44,016 nt of DNA from an uncultured Ignavibacteriales bacterium (GTDB lineage Bacteria; Bacteroidota; Ignavibacteria; Ignavibacteriales; Melioribacteraceae): NCBI GenBank assembly GCA_947311785.1, contig CAMZLW010000083.1, forward strand, positions 1 to 44,016. Reading direction: 5' to 3'. Both the position numbers and the translations under genes were made by a program. Within the stretch, counting starts at the first letter, position 1. Each line of letters begins with the position of its first letter. Below the pieces are notes generated by a model. That model had not been told where the DNA came from. It did no database searches and saw nothing but the letters and a program-made list of their open reading frames with translations. Below are positions 26,523 through 34,540 of the stretch, in pieces.

Positions 26523-27515
26523 TTAGATACTATTATTGTTTGAACTCTTAATTAGCAACCAAATAAAAAATGGCCCTCCAAGTAGAGCGGTAATTACTCC
26601 TACTGGTATTTCTGCAGGAGCAATTAATATTCGCGAAAGAGTATCGCACAAAACCAAAAATGCACCACCAAATATTATGTTAAGCAGAACAAGGTAACGG
26701 TGATCGGCTCCAATAATTAAACGTGATATATGTGGCACCATCATACCCACAAAACCAATTGGGCCAACAACAGATATTACTCCACTAACCATAAGGGAGG
26801 TAGCAAAAAATAAAATGTTCTTAACTTTACTTAACGAAACTCCACGGCTTACAGCAACATCTTCACCAAGCGTAAGTAAGTTAAGCTCTGTTGAAAGCAG
26901 TATAATAATTATGGTTCCAATAATAATAAATGGAATGACGTTGTAAATATCTGAATATCCAATAACCTCGAACCCACCCATTAGCCAGCGTATTATCCGA
27001 AAAGAGTTAGTAAAATCACTTATAAACTGTATGAATAAAATAAAGCTTGAAAAGAAAAAATTTATTGCAACACCAGCCAACAACATAGTTCCAACAGGGA
27101 AACCTTTTTTGACTTTGGATAAAATATAAACAAGCATAATAGAAACTAAGGCTCCTGCAAAAGCAAACAATGTTTGTCCAGAAATTCCTAGTAGGGAAAA
27201 AATAAATCCTATTTTAACATAAAGGGCAGCACCAAAAGCAGCACCGCTCGAAACCCCCAAGGTAAAGGGTGTTGCAAGTGCATTACGAAACATTGCTTGG
27301 AACGCCATACCGCTAATTGCCAATGCTGACCCAGAGATAAATGCTATCAAAATTCGTGGAACTCTAATTCGCCAAAAGATATCAGAGTGAATGTTTGAAG
27401 AATCAAAATTTAGTATTGTATCAAATGGAATTTTTTCCATTCCGATAAATGGAGTTAATGCAAGTACTAACAAGGCCAATAGAGAAAACAAAAGCAAAAG
27501 AAATTTTTTATTCAT
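26523..27515 (-). CDS. btuC: Cobalamin ABC transporter permease BtuC
   Basis: 330 residues, FecCD family with about ten transmembrane helices. Typical phrases: RIPRILIAFISGSALAISGMAFQ, the loop GFVGMMVPHISRLIIGADHR that contacts the ATPase, and PAEIPVGVITALLGGPFFIWLL at the end. Family members carry siderophores, haem or B12; the surrounding btuB, btuF and cob genes make B12 the substrate. Starts 2 bp after the btuD stop. Confidence 0.92.
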   Translation of the reverse strand: MNKKFLLLLFSLLALLVLALTPFIGMEKIPFDTILNFDSSNIHSDIFWRIRVPRILIAFISGSALAISGMAFQAMFRNALATPFTLGVSSGAAFGAALYVKIGFIFSLLGISGQTLFAFAGALVSIMLVYILSKVKKGFPVGTMLLAGVAINFFFSSFILFIQFISDFTNSFRIIRWLMGGFEVIGYSDIYNVIPFIIIGTIIIILLSTELNLLTLGEDVAVSRGVSLSKVKNILFFATSLMVSGVISVVGPIGFVGMMVPHISRLIIGADHRYLVLLNIIFGGAFLVLCDTLSRILIAPAEIPVGVITALLGGPFFIWLLIKSSNNNSI

Positions 27516-27517
27516 AA

Positions 27518-28303
27518 TTAAACTACCTCAGGAACAATTATTGATTTTTCCGAAGCAGGGTGCTTAATAAAAGTAAATTTTTTATTGTATGCTTTTTCTA
27601 AAATATTATTTTTTGTAATATCCACCGAATTACCATAAAAATCTAATTTACCATTTTTAATTAGGGCGATTCTGTTACTATTTAAGATTGCACTATTAAT
27701 ATTATGTGTTACAGTTACAATTGTTTTATTTGTTTCTTGATGAATAGTTTTTAGTATTTGATAAACATTATGTTCGTGTTTGGGGTCTAGAAATGTTGCT
27801 GGTTCATCCAATAATATTACCTCGCCCCCTTGTGCAAAGGCTGCAGCTATAAAAATCATTTGCTTTTCGCCACCACTCAGAGTATTCATAAATCTGTTAG
27901 CAAGGTTAGTTGTGTTTGTAATATCAAATGCACTTGCAACGGCTTTGGTATCTGCGGCAGTAACGGACGAGAAACGACTAAGATGCGGATAACGAGCAAG
28001 CATAAGAAACTCTTTTGCTGTAAAGGGAAAATTTGTTTCGTTTATTTGTGGAACATAACTTATCTGTGAAGCTAATTTTTTTTGTGGAATTTTTTCAATT
28101 GGTTGTTCTTTGAAAAATATTTTATTTACAGGCGATTGGTAAATTTTTATTAAACACTTTATTAATGTGGTTTTGCCACCACCATTTGGCCCTATAATAG
28201 ATAGATAATCTCCCTCATAAATTTTTAAAGATAACGATTTAAGAATTTCTTTTTTAGAAATTGAAAAAGATAAATTTTCTATATTAAAAAGAATTTTACT
28301 CAA
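27518..28303 (-). CDS. btuD: Cobalamin ABC transporter ATPase BtuD
   Basis: 261 residues. Walker A GPNGGGKTT (38-46), Q-loop in YVPQ (83-86), signature LSGGE (142-146), Walker B VILLDEP (162-168) and switch His in VTVTHNI. It drives import through BtuC. The region after LSGGE (KQMIFIAAAFAQ) departs slightly from the usual QR-I-ARA, but all catalytic motifs are intact. Its start overlaps the btuF stop by 8 bp. Confidence 0.93.
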   Translation of the reverse strand: MSKILFNIENLSFSISKKEILKSLSLKIYEGDYLSIIGPNGGGKTTLIKCLIKIYQSPVNKIFFKEQPIEKIPQKKLASQISYVPQINETNFPFTAKEFLMLARYPHLSRFSSVTAADTKAVASAFDITNTTNLANRFMNTLSGGEKQMIFIAAAFAQGGEVILLDEPATFLDPKHEHNVYQILKTIHQETNKTIVTVTHNINSAILNSNRIALIKNGKLDFYGNSVDITKNNILEKAYNKKFTFIKHPASEKSIIVPEVV

Positions 28304-29213
28304 CTATCTTTGTCCAATCTATTTCTGGATGAATTACTTTTGTTAAATCTTTAAGAAGTAATACAAATCGAGGTCCTGGAATTACTATATAATCGGAACT
28401 TAAAATTGATATTTGTTTATTCTTTACAGCTCTTATATTTCCTAAACTATTCCATTCCTTCAATACCATTGCTTCTTCTATATTACTACTTTTAAGATCT
28501 GTAACTAAATCAACAATTACTTCGGGGTTCAAATGTATTAAACCTTCTGCCGATAATTTTGGATATGCAAGGTTAGGATTTTCAAACGCATTTACTCCAC
28601 CTGCAATATCTATCAACTCGCTAAAATATGTTGTTCTACCAGCAACATAAACATCTTTTAATGTTCCGCTACCCATTGTTCGCCCAATAGATATAATGGT
28701 TGTGGGCTTTTGCAAGTTTTTTGTTTTTTCTTTTATTTGTGCAATTATGGAATTAATATTTGAAACCAATTTATTTGCTTTCTCTTTTGCACCGCATACA
28801 TTTCCTATTGTAATAATAGAGTTAAGTATGTTGCTAATTGTTTTGTTGTTTACTTCAAGATAGGTTATGTTTAATTCGTTTAAATAACTTTTTACCTTTT
28901 CGTGTTCAGGTAATAAAATTACTAAATCAGGTTTCAGGGCAATAAGTGCTTCGTAATTTGGGTCAACATATCCACCAACTTCCATAATTGTTTTTGTAGC
29001 TTCCGGATAGTTACAATATCTTGTTCTTCCAACCACTTTATCTCCAAGCCCAATGGCAAAAAGAGTTTCGGTAATACTTGGGGAAAGTGTTATTATTCTT
29101 TCAATTCCACTCTGCTTTTTTATACTGTTGGAAGATGAAGACACATCAACAAAAACAACAGCTATAATTCCTACAATAACAATAAAAGATAATATGTATA
29201 ATAATTTTTTAAT
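28296..29213 (-). CDS. btuF: Periplasmic/anchored cobalamin-binding protein BtuF
   Basis: 305 residues if translation starts at ATT 29213-29211. The Fe/B12 periplasmic-binding domain follows: RIITLSPSITETLFAIGLGDKVVGRTRYCNYP, KPDLVILLPEH and LSAEGLIHLNPEVIVDL. The first usual start in frame is GTG 29144, but that would drop the hydrophobic helix (LLYILSFIVIVGIIAVVF) needed to leave the cytoplasm. A good Shine-Dalgarno AAGGA (29224-29220) sits 6 nt before the ATT, preceded in frame by a TAA, and there is no ATG/GTG/TTG between. The protein looks like an N-terminally anchored binding protein. The family call is firm; the start codon is inferred. Confidence 0.88.
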   Translation of the reverse strand: MKKLLYILSFIVIVGIIAVVFVDVSSSSNSIKKQSGIERIITLSPSITETLFAIGLGDKVVGRTRYCNYPEATKTIMEVGGYVDPNYEALIALKPDLVILLPEHEKVKSYLNELNITYLEVNNKTISNILNSIITIGNVCGAKEKANKLVSNINSIIAQIKEKTKNLQKPTTIISIGRTMGSGTLKDVYVAGRTTYFSELIDIAGGVNAFENPNLAYPKLSAEGLIHLNPEVIVDLVTDLKSSNIEEAMVLKEWNSLGNIRAVKNKQISILSSDYIVIPGPRFVLLLKDLTKVIHPEIDWTKIVE

Positions 29214-29265
29214 ATCTATTCCTTTTTATTTAACAAAGAAATTAAGAATAATTTTATCTAAATAT

Positions 29266-29287
29266 GGAGGTGCTTAAATGCACCTCC
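29266..29287 (-). terminator. Perfect intra-operon hairpin between btuG-like gene and btuF
   Basis: GGAGGTGC (29266-29273) and GCACCTCC (29280-29287) form a perfect 8-bp, GC-rich stem with a 6-nt loop. On the minus strand it lies after the beta-propeller gene stop and before btuF. No T-run follows (next bases ATATTTAG), so it is more likely an attenuator or an mRNA-stabilising hairpin than a full terminator. It would let the surface proteins be made in excess over the transporter. Confidence 0.55.
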
Positions 29288-29300
29288 TAAAAAGACAAAA

Positions 29301-30353
29301 CTATTTTGTGTAATTATAAATGGCAACAGCACTAGTTCCATTTCCTACAACATCAGAAACCCAACTGATAGCATTGGTTTTAACATCAAACTTTTGAACA
29401 AAACCATCGCCTGCCCAAACGGTCATGTATGGTAACCACAATACATTTTTGTCTTTATCATAAGTCATTCCACTTAAATTTGCTCCAACTTTTATTGGAT
29501 TGTCTCCGCCATTTATAACCGCTTTGCTGGAGGCGTTGTATGAATAAAGAAAACCATTTGTTCCATCACCCCATGCGGAGCAGTAACCAATACCATCTTT
29601 TGTAATTTCAATATCGCCTGGTGAACCACCCAGAATAACTGAATCTACTACCGTTGCAGAGCTAACATCAACAATTGCAATTTTTCCAAAGTTGGTTGTA
29701 TAATCGCCAGTAGAAACTACATGTAGTTTCCCATCAGGGGCAAATATTAAATCTTGCGAATTTTTAAATGTTGAAATTGTGTTTACAACAGCATCAGTAG
29801 TAGTGTTTATAATTGATACTGACGATTCAGCATATGGTTGCCCCCAGCCAGCGTATCCAGTATTAGCAACATAGAGTTTACCTTTTTTATATACCATTCC
29901 TTCTGGCGATTGACCTACATCAATTTTTTTTGTTACTAAACCTGTAGTTAAATTAATAACAGCAACAGTATTTGTTTTTAGATTAGAAACATATGCTTTT
30001 GTTTTACTTGCAAATGTTATATCCCAAGGATTATCCCCAGCTTCTAATGCAATTGTTTGTAAAATTTCATTGTCTTTCTTTGGGTCAACAATTTTTATGT
30101 TGTCATCACCAGAGCTTACAATGTAAATTCTGTCGTCATATATTCTTACCCTGTTTGGAATTTCTCCAGTTAAAACTATGTTTTTTACAATTGTTGTATC
30201 GTCCATATTTATTTTAGAAAGTGTTTTTGCAGAGCCATTCATTACATATAATGTTGTTGCCCCGTTCTCTACTGGTGGGTTTACTGTTGAATCTTCACAT
30301 CCAATAAAAATAAATATTAGTAAAAATGCAGCTGTTGTTAAAAAGTGTTTCAT
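29301..30353 (-). CDS. Surface beta-propeller lipoprotein, BtuG-like
   Basis: 350 residues. Lipoprotein signal peptide with lipobox IFIGC and acylated Cys19 followed by acidic EDS, which in this group often marks surface export. The rest is a YVTN/NHL-type propeller with repeated strands (TLYVMNGSAKTLSKIN, RIYIVSSGDDNIKIVD, KAYVSNLKTNTVAVIN, KLYVANTGYAGWG, SVSIINTTTDAVVNTI and others). In Bacteroides the propeller lipoprotein BtuG captures B12 on the surface and hands it to BtuB. The same fold, anchoring and position directly downstream of btuB make that role likely here. Sequence identity to BtuG was not tested, so the symbol is left blank. Confidence 0.72.
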   Translation of the reverse strand: MKHFLTTAAFLLIFIFIGCEDSTVNPPVENGATTLYVMNGSAKTLSKINMDDTTIVKNIVLTGEIPNRVRIYDDRIYIVSSGDDNIKIVDPKKDNEILQTIALEAGDNPWDITFASKTKAYVSNLKTNTVAVINLTTGLVTKKIDVGQSPEGMVYKKGKLYVANTGYAGWGQPYAESSVSIINTTTDAVVNTISTFKNSQDLIFAPDGKLHVVSTGDYTTNFGKIAIVDVSSATVVDSVILGGSPGDIEITKDGIGYCSAWGDGTNGFLYSYNASSKAVINGGDNPIKVGANLSGMTYDKDKNVLWLPYMTVWAGDGFVQKFDVKTNAISWVSDVVGNGTSAVAIYNYTK

Positions 30354-30380
30354 GTTTTTCTCCTTTTGTTAATTATTTAA

Positions 30381-32603
30381 TTAATATGTTAAAATTATTC
30401 CTAATCTAAATTCACGTCCTGGTATGGGATAACCATTAACAATTTGATAATCGTCATTGGCAAGATTATTAATTGAAAATTTTACAATTGTGTTTAATTT
30501 CCAGATATCTATTTTTTGCAACAAAGCTAAATCAATTACATTATAGTATGGCAGTTCAACCGTATTTGCTACTGTAACAAAGCGTTTGCCCACAAATCTG
30601 TAATTAATTTTACCACTAAAATTTTTATGCTCCAGATTTACACCAACTTTAACTGAGTGTTGTGGGCGGTATGGAATTATTTTATTGTGTGTTGTTTCGT
30701 TATTGTTTTTATCCAAGGGTTGCAAATATGTGTAGCTAATTAAAAATCCAAGATGATTATTTGGTAATTGATAATTTAGCGAATACTCTTGCCCAGTAAT
30801 ATCTGCATCGTTATTAAAAGGACGAAAAACTTCAAAGCTACCAAGTTTCCAAACAATCATATCCTCGATGGAATAATTGTAAAAGGTTGCTTCGCCTTTA
30901 AATTTTCCGTAAAAATTTAATTCCCAACCAATTCCAACTTCTTTATTTAAACTTTTTTCTGGTAACAAATCGGGCTTACCCTCTATACGCACATCCTGAT
31001 AAAATAAATCGGAAAAAGTAGGTACACGAAAAGACCTTGATATACTTGACTTTAAATAGAGTTGCTGTTTTTTGCCAATTGAAACATAGGCAGAAACAGA
31101 AGGAGACCATTGGTTTTCAAATCGGTGTAATTTGCCACTACTCATTCTCATTTCATCGTAGCGAATTGATGGCGAAATCAAAAAATCATTAAATACTCCA
31201 GGTAATTTAATTCTAAATTCTTGATGTAAAAATAAACCGTGCGAGATATCTGTTGCACTATTAATTGGCAATTTTAAGGTAGCTCTATAATTTTTATCAT
31301 TATAATTAAGCCACTTACCATTATATCCACCAGTAATATCAAGCCATTCCGAAGGTTCGTAATAAATTGTAGAATTTAATACTGTAGTATTTGTTTTATA
31401 TTCATAGTGATAACGCGAGTATCGTTTATACTCTGGCAAAGCATCATCGGGGTAAAGGTTACTGTTTTCGGTTGTGCTTTGCAAATAGTTATAATTCAAA
31501 TCCCAAACAAATTTATCAAGTGTTGCCTTAATGCTTGCACCAAAATTTGCAGAATTGTTTTTAGACCTTGCGTAAGCTGTTAAAGCCTTTGTTTTACCTG
31601 GTATTCCTCTATCTGAAGTTAGCTTTTGAGTATTAACTGAAAGATGTATTTTATTAAAATTATAATTTACGCGGGCAAATATATTTTCTGAACTTATGTC
31701 TGCATTTAATCGTGAAGCTTCAACCTCGTTTCCACTTGTGTTAAAGTGTTTGTATTTATAATCTCCTTTGCTATCCAACTGGTTGTAAGATAAATAGTAA
31801 CTCAAATTTTTATAATTACCCGAAATATTTGGCTCAATATTTAAGTACCCAAAAGAACCACCTGTAAAATTTATTTTATATTCGTTCTTAAAAGTTTTTT
31901 TTGTAATAATATTTATTGCACCTCCAATAGCACCACTACCAAATTTTGAAGAACTTCCGCCCTCGTAAACTTCTATTTTTTCTACTATGTTAATTGGAAT
32001 GGAAGATAAATTGGCACTTCCTCCAAATTGGTTGTTTAACGAAATTCCATCTAACAAAACCAAAACTTGATTTGCTTGGCTACCTCGTATTGATATTTTT
32101 TTACTGCTTCCAACACCTCCTGTGGATTGAATTTCTACACCAGAGGTTTGCTCTAAAACTTCTGCAACCGATTGATAATTATTTTTCTGTATATCCTCGC
32201 TTGTATAATTTATTATATTTTTAAAACTATTATTTCCCATGCCTGAAACAAGAACTTCATTCAATTTGTTTTCAGATTGCATTAAATAAATATTCAACTC
32301 CGTTGGCTGGTCTCTTAAAACAATAACTTCGGAAACGGTTTTGCTTTTGTAACCAATGTAGCTTGCACTTATTGAATATACGCCTGTGAACAAATTATCA
32401 AACTGAAAATATCCAAACTGATTCGTTGATGTTCCTATCCCAGTTCCATCAATCATTATATTTGTGCCAACTAATGGTGCTTTGGATTTGCCATCATAAA
32501 CATATCCAAATATTTTTTTTGTAGATTGTCCGCAGAGTATAACTCCAAAAATTTGAAGTAACACAAACACTACTGATATATTTTTAATGAATTTTATTGT
32601 CAT
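30381..32603 (-). CDS. btuB: TonB-dependent cobalamin receptor BtuB
   Basis: 740 residues. Signal peptide (about 1-25), a carboxypeptidase-like regulatory domain (about 28-110, with FGYVYDGKSKAPLVGTNI), a TonB-box-like segment (LNEVLVSG, about 114-121), a plug domain (about 125-240, with ISIRGSQANQVLVLLDGISLNN and GAIGGAINIITKK) and a long beta-barrel ending in GREFRLGIILTY with a terminal aromatic. First gene after the riboswitch, followed by the propeller lipoprotein and BtuFDC. The N-terminal domain is typical of Bacteroidota receptors. Substrate is assigned from the riboswitch and neighbours. Confidence 0.92.
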   Translation of the reverse strand: MTIKFIKNISVVFVLLQIFGVILCGQSTKKIFGYVYDGKSKAPLVGTNIMIDGTGIGTSTNQFGYFQFDNLFTGVYSISASYIGYKSKTVSEVIVLRDQPTELNIYLMQSENKLNEVLVSGMGNNSFKNIINYTSEDIQKNNYQSVAEVLEQTSGVEIQSTGGVGSSKKISIRGSQANQVLVLLDGISLNNQFGGSANLSSIPINIVEKIEVYEGGSSSKFGSGAIGGAINIITKKTFKNEYKINFTGGSFGYLNIEPNISGNYKNLSYYLSYNQLDSKGDYKYKHFNTSGNEVEASRLNADISSENIFARVNYNFNKIHLSVNTQKLTSDRGIPGKTKALTAYARSKNNSANFGASIKATLDKFVWDLNYNYLQSTTENSNLYPDDALPEYKRYSRYHYEYKTNTTVLNSTIYYEPSEWLDITGGYNGKWLNYNDKNYRATLKLPINSATDISHGLFLHQEFRIKLPGVFNDFLISPSIRYDEMRMSSGKLHRFENQWSPSVSAYVSIGKKQQLYLKSSISRSFRVPTFSDLFYQDVRIEGKPDLLPEKSLNKEVGIGWELNFYGKFKGEATFYNYSIEDMIVWKLGSFEVFRPFNNDADITGQEYSLNYQLPNNHLGFLISYTYLQPLDKNNNETTHNKIIPYRPQHSVKVGVNLEHKNFSGKINYRFVGKRFVTVANTVELPYYNVIDLALLQKIDIWKLNTIVKFSINNLANDDYQIVNGYPIPGREFRLGIILTY

Positions 32604-32667
32604 CTATTGTATATAAATTGATCGTGGAGAAAACGAGGGGAGTGTAAACGATTGGGCATAAACGAAA

Positions 32668-32701
32668 AAACCCCAACCATTACACAGAAAAGTTGGGGTT
32701 T
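32668..32701 (-). terminator. Intrinsic terminator of the cobalamin riboswitch
   Basis: AAACCCCAAC and GTTGGGGTTT form a perfect 10-bp stem with a 14-nt loop. On the minus strand the stem is followed by a T-run (GGGGTTTTTTCG). It lies between the aptamer and btuB, 65 bp before the start codon. A competing helix GGTTTA/TAAACC (32697-32702 with 32710-32715) uses part of the terminator arm and could serve as antiterminator. Confidence 0.88.
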
Positions 32702-32749
32702 ATAAAATTTAAACCATTACCACACCTTATTCCACGAAGGTTAATTAGT

Positions 32750-32942
32750 AAAACTTCTTTTGGCAGGTCTCCTGACTTTAAGCATCAAACCTAATTGTTG
32801 TAACCTTCCCATCTAAAAATAAGACAGTGGTTGAAAACATATTTTGTTTTCTTTACAACTTTCGTAACTTAACTACAGTAGCGGGGCTGTAACGGATTTT
32901 CACCGTTTTCCCTATTATCCCAATTGGGCACCGAAAGATTAT
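32750..32942 (-). promoter_or_regulatory. Cobalamin riboswitch aptamer
   Basis: The minus strand shows the landmarks of the B12 riboswitch in order: CGGTGCC near the 5' end (about 32937), GGGAAAACGGTGAAAATCCG, then ACAGCCCCGCTACTGTA (about 32889-32873), and the B12 box AAGTCAGGAGACCTGCC (32778-32762). P1 can close by pairing TCTTT at the 5' end with AAAGA after the B12 box. It controls the whole operon from btuB to cbiB, switching off transcription through the downstream terminator when adenosylcobalamin is abundant. Confidence 0.95.
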
Positions 32943-32974
32943 CTAATATTATTTAAGAACATTTTTATAAAAAA

Positions 32975-32982
32975 CAAATATA
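32975..32982 (-). promoter_or_regulatory. Promoter -7 box (TAnnTTTG type) for the B12 operon
   Basis: The minus strand reads TATATTTG, matching the Bacteroidota TAnnTTTG consensus. Transcription would begin about 7 nt further on, some 25 nt before the aptamer. No good TTTG -33 box is seen at the right distance, so support is partial. The rest of 32983-33078 shows nothing else. Confidence 0.4.
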
Positions 32983-33078
32983 GGTATTCTGTTACTTTGT
33001 TATTTTAAAAACTTATATCCCTTTATTAAATAAAGGAATAAATCCATTTAACACCTTTCATTTACCAAATTCAATTAC

Positions 33079-33086
33079 TATTTTTG
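33079..33086 (+). promoter_or_regulatory. Promoter -7 box (TAnnTTTG type) for the ferredoxin operon
   Basis: TATTTTTG fits TAnnTTTG and lies 29 nt before the preferred ferredoxin ATG at 33115. No clear -33 element is visible, so it is a weak call. Confidence 0.3.
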
Positions 33087-33114
33087 ATTCTCAAAAATGG
33101 GAAAGAGATATAAT

Positions 33115-33309
33115 ATGCTATTAATAGAAGTTATACCAAATAAATGTGATTTCTGCGGTTGCTGTGTTGGCGTTTGCCCCGAAGATGCAATTGAATTGAA
33201 AGAAGCAGAAATAAAAATAATTGAGGATTTATGCACAAATTGTTCAAAATGCGTTTGGGCTTGTCCTATAGAAGTTTTAAAATTTAATAAACCACAAAAG
33301 AAAGGTTAA
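33115..33309 (+). CDS. 2x[4Fe-4S] ferredoxin
   Basis: 64 residues from ATG 33115. Two full cluster motifs of the CxxCxxCxxxCP type: CDFCGCCVGVCP (first Cys11) and CTNCSKCVWACP. An earlier in-frame ATG at 33097 would add six residues (MGKRYN), but a purine-rich ribosome site (GAAAGAGA) fits the later one. A soluble low-potential electron carrier. It sits 44 bp before a geranylgeranyl-reductase-type flavoprotein and probably feeds it electrons, as ferredoxins do for such reductases in archaea; that link is inference. Confidence 0.88.
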   Translation: MLLIEVIPNKCDFCGCCVGVCPEDAIELKEAEIKIIEDLCTNCSKCVWACPIEVLKFNKPQKKG

Positions 33310-33320
33310 TCGAAAGATTA

Positions 33321-33340
33321 TTCCGCCAAGAAAAGCGGAA
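33321..33340 (+). other. Hairpin between ferredoxin and reductase genes
   Basis: TTCCGC (33321-33326) pairs with GCGGAA (33335-33340) around an 8-nt loop, just upstream of the reductase ribosome site. It has no T-run. It could tune the ratio of the two products. Confidence 0.35.
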
Positions 33341-33353
33341 CAGGTAAATATAT

Positions 33354-34523
33354 ATGAAAAATGAATATGATGTAATTGTTGTTGGTGGTGGTCCCGCTGG
33401 TTCTACTGCTGCACGCTTTGCCGTAGAGCAGGGTGCTTCGGTTTTAATGTTAGAAAAAGATAGAGATATTGGTTACCCTGTGCGTTGTGGCGAAGCGGTT
33501 AGCAGAGCAGGAATAGAGGAGTTTATTGAACCAGATGATGCTTTTATTTCGGCAACAATAGATAAATTTGGAATGGTTGCACCCGATGGAACAGAGGTAG
33601 TTTTACCACTTGAGCAAATTGGCTACGTTTTAGAACGAAGAATTTTTGATTACGAGGTTGCTAAACTAGCTGCAAATAAAGGGGCTGAAATTGTAACACG
33701 AGCATACGTAAACGGATTACTTTTTGAGGATAAAAAAGTTAGCGGTGTTAAGTTTGAACACAAAGGCGAGCAACACGAACTGAAAGCAAAAGTTGTTATT
33801 GCAGCTGATGGTGTTGAATCCCGCGTAGGACGTTGGGCAGGAATTAAAACTTACATTGATTTTAGAGAAATGGAAAGTTGTGTTCAAATTACGGCTTCTA
33901 ATATTGATGTTGACCCCAACACACTCCTTTTTTATTTTGGAAAGGATGTTGCACCTGAAGGATATTTTTGGATTTTTCCTAAACGAAATAAATCAGCTAA
34001 TATTGGCTTAGGTGTTAGCGGAGAGATTGGAAAGAAAAAATCTGCCCAAAAATATTTGGATGAGTTTATGAATAATCATTATCCTAATGCCCCATTTTTA
34101 ACACAGATTGCTGGCGGTGTTCCGTCATCAATTACGTTAGAAAAAATTTCGGCTCCAGGAATTATTCTCGTTGGTGATGCTGCACGTCAAGTTAATCCTC
34201 TTTCGGGCGGAGGCATTGTTAGCGGTATGATTGGCGGAAAAATTGGCGGAAAAATTGTAGGTAAAGCTATTAAAAATAATGACTTAAACCACATTTTAAC
34301 TTACGATAAAGCGTGGGGTGATAGACTTGGAAAACGTCATGAAATTTTTGATAGAATTAAAGATGGAATTTACAATTTTAGTGATGAGAAATTTAATAGC
34401 ATCGCACACGCCTTTGTTAAAGTGCCATTTGAAAAACGAACATTGGGCAAACTATTTAAAACTGCCTTGTTAAATAAACCATCATTACTGATTGACATCG
34501 CAAAAGTATTTATAGTAAAATAG
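33354..34523 (+). CDS. Geranylgeranyl-reductase-family FAD oxidoreductase
   Basis: 389 residues. FAD-binding start VIVVGGGPAGSTAARFA, then the family phrase GYPVRCGEAVS, a middle VVIAADGVESRVGRWAG and a second FAD contact LVGDAARQVNPLSGGGI. Members saturate isoprenoid double bonds (quinone tails, membrane lipids, chlorophyll side chain). The specific substrate cannot be read here. The C-terminal third is helical and hydrophobic, fitting a membrane-bound lipid substrate. The adjoining ferredoxin is a plausible electron donor. Alternatives within the family include a menaquinone or archaeal-type lipid reductase. Confidence 0.85.
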   Translation: MKNEYDVIVVGGGPAGSTAARFAVEQGASVLMLEKDRDIGYPVRCGEAVSRAGIEEFIEPDDAFISATIDKFGMVAPDGTEVVLPLEQIGYVLERRIFDYEVAKLAANKGAEIVTRAYVNGLLFEDKKVSGVKFEHKGEQHELKAKVVIAADGVESRVGRWAGIKTYIDFREMESCVQITASNIDVDPNTLLFYFGKDVAPEGYFWIFPKRNKSANIGLGVSGEIGKKKSAQKYLDEFMNNHYPNAPFLTQIAGGVPSSITLEKISAPGIILVGDAARQVNPLSGGGIVSGMIGGKIGGKIVGKAIKNNDLNHILTYDKAWGDRLGKRHEIFDRIKDGIYNFSDEKFNSIAHAFVKVPFEKRTLGKLFKTALLNKPSLLIDIAKVFIVK

Positions 34524-34540
34524 TTGTAACTCAAATTTAT

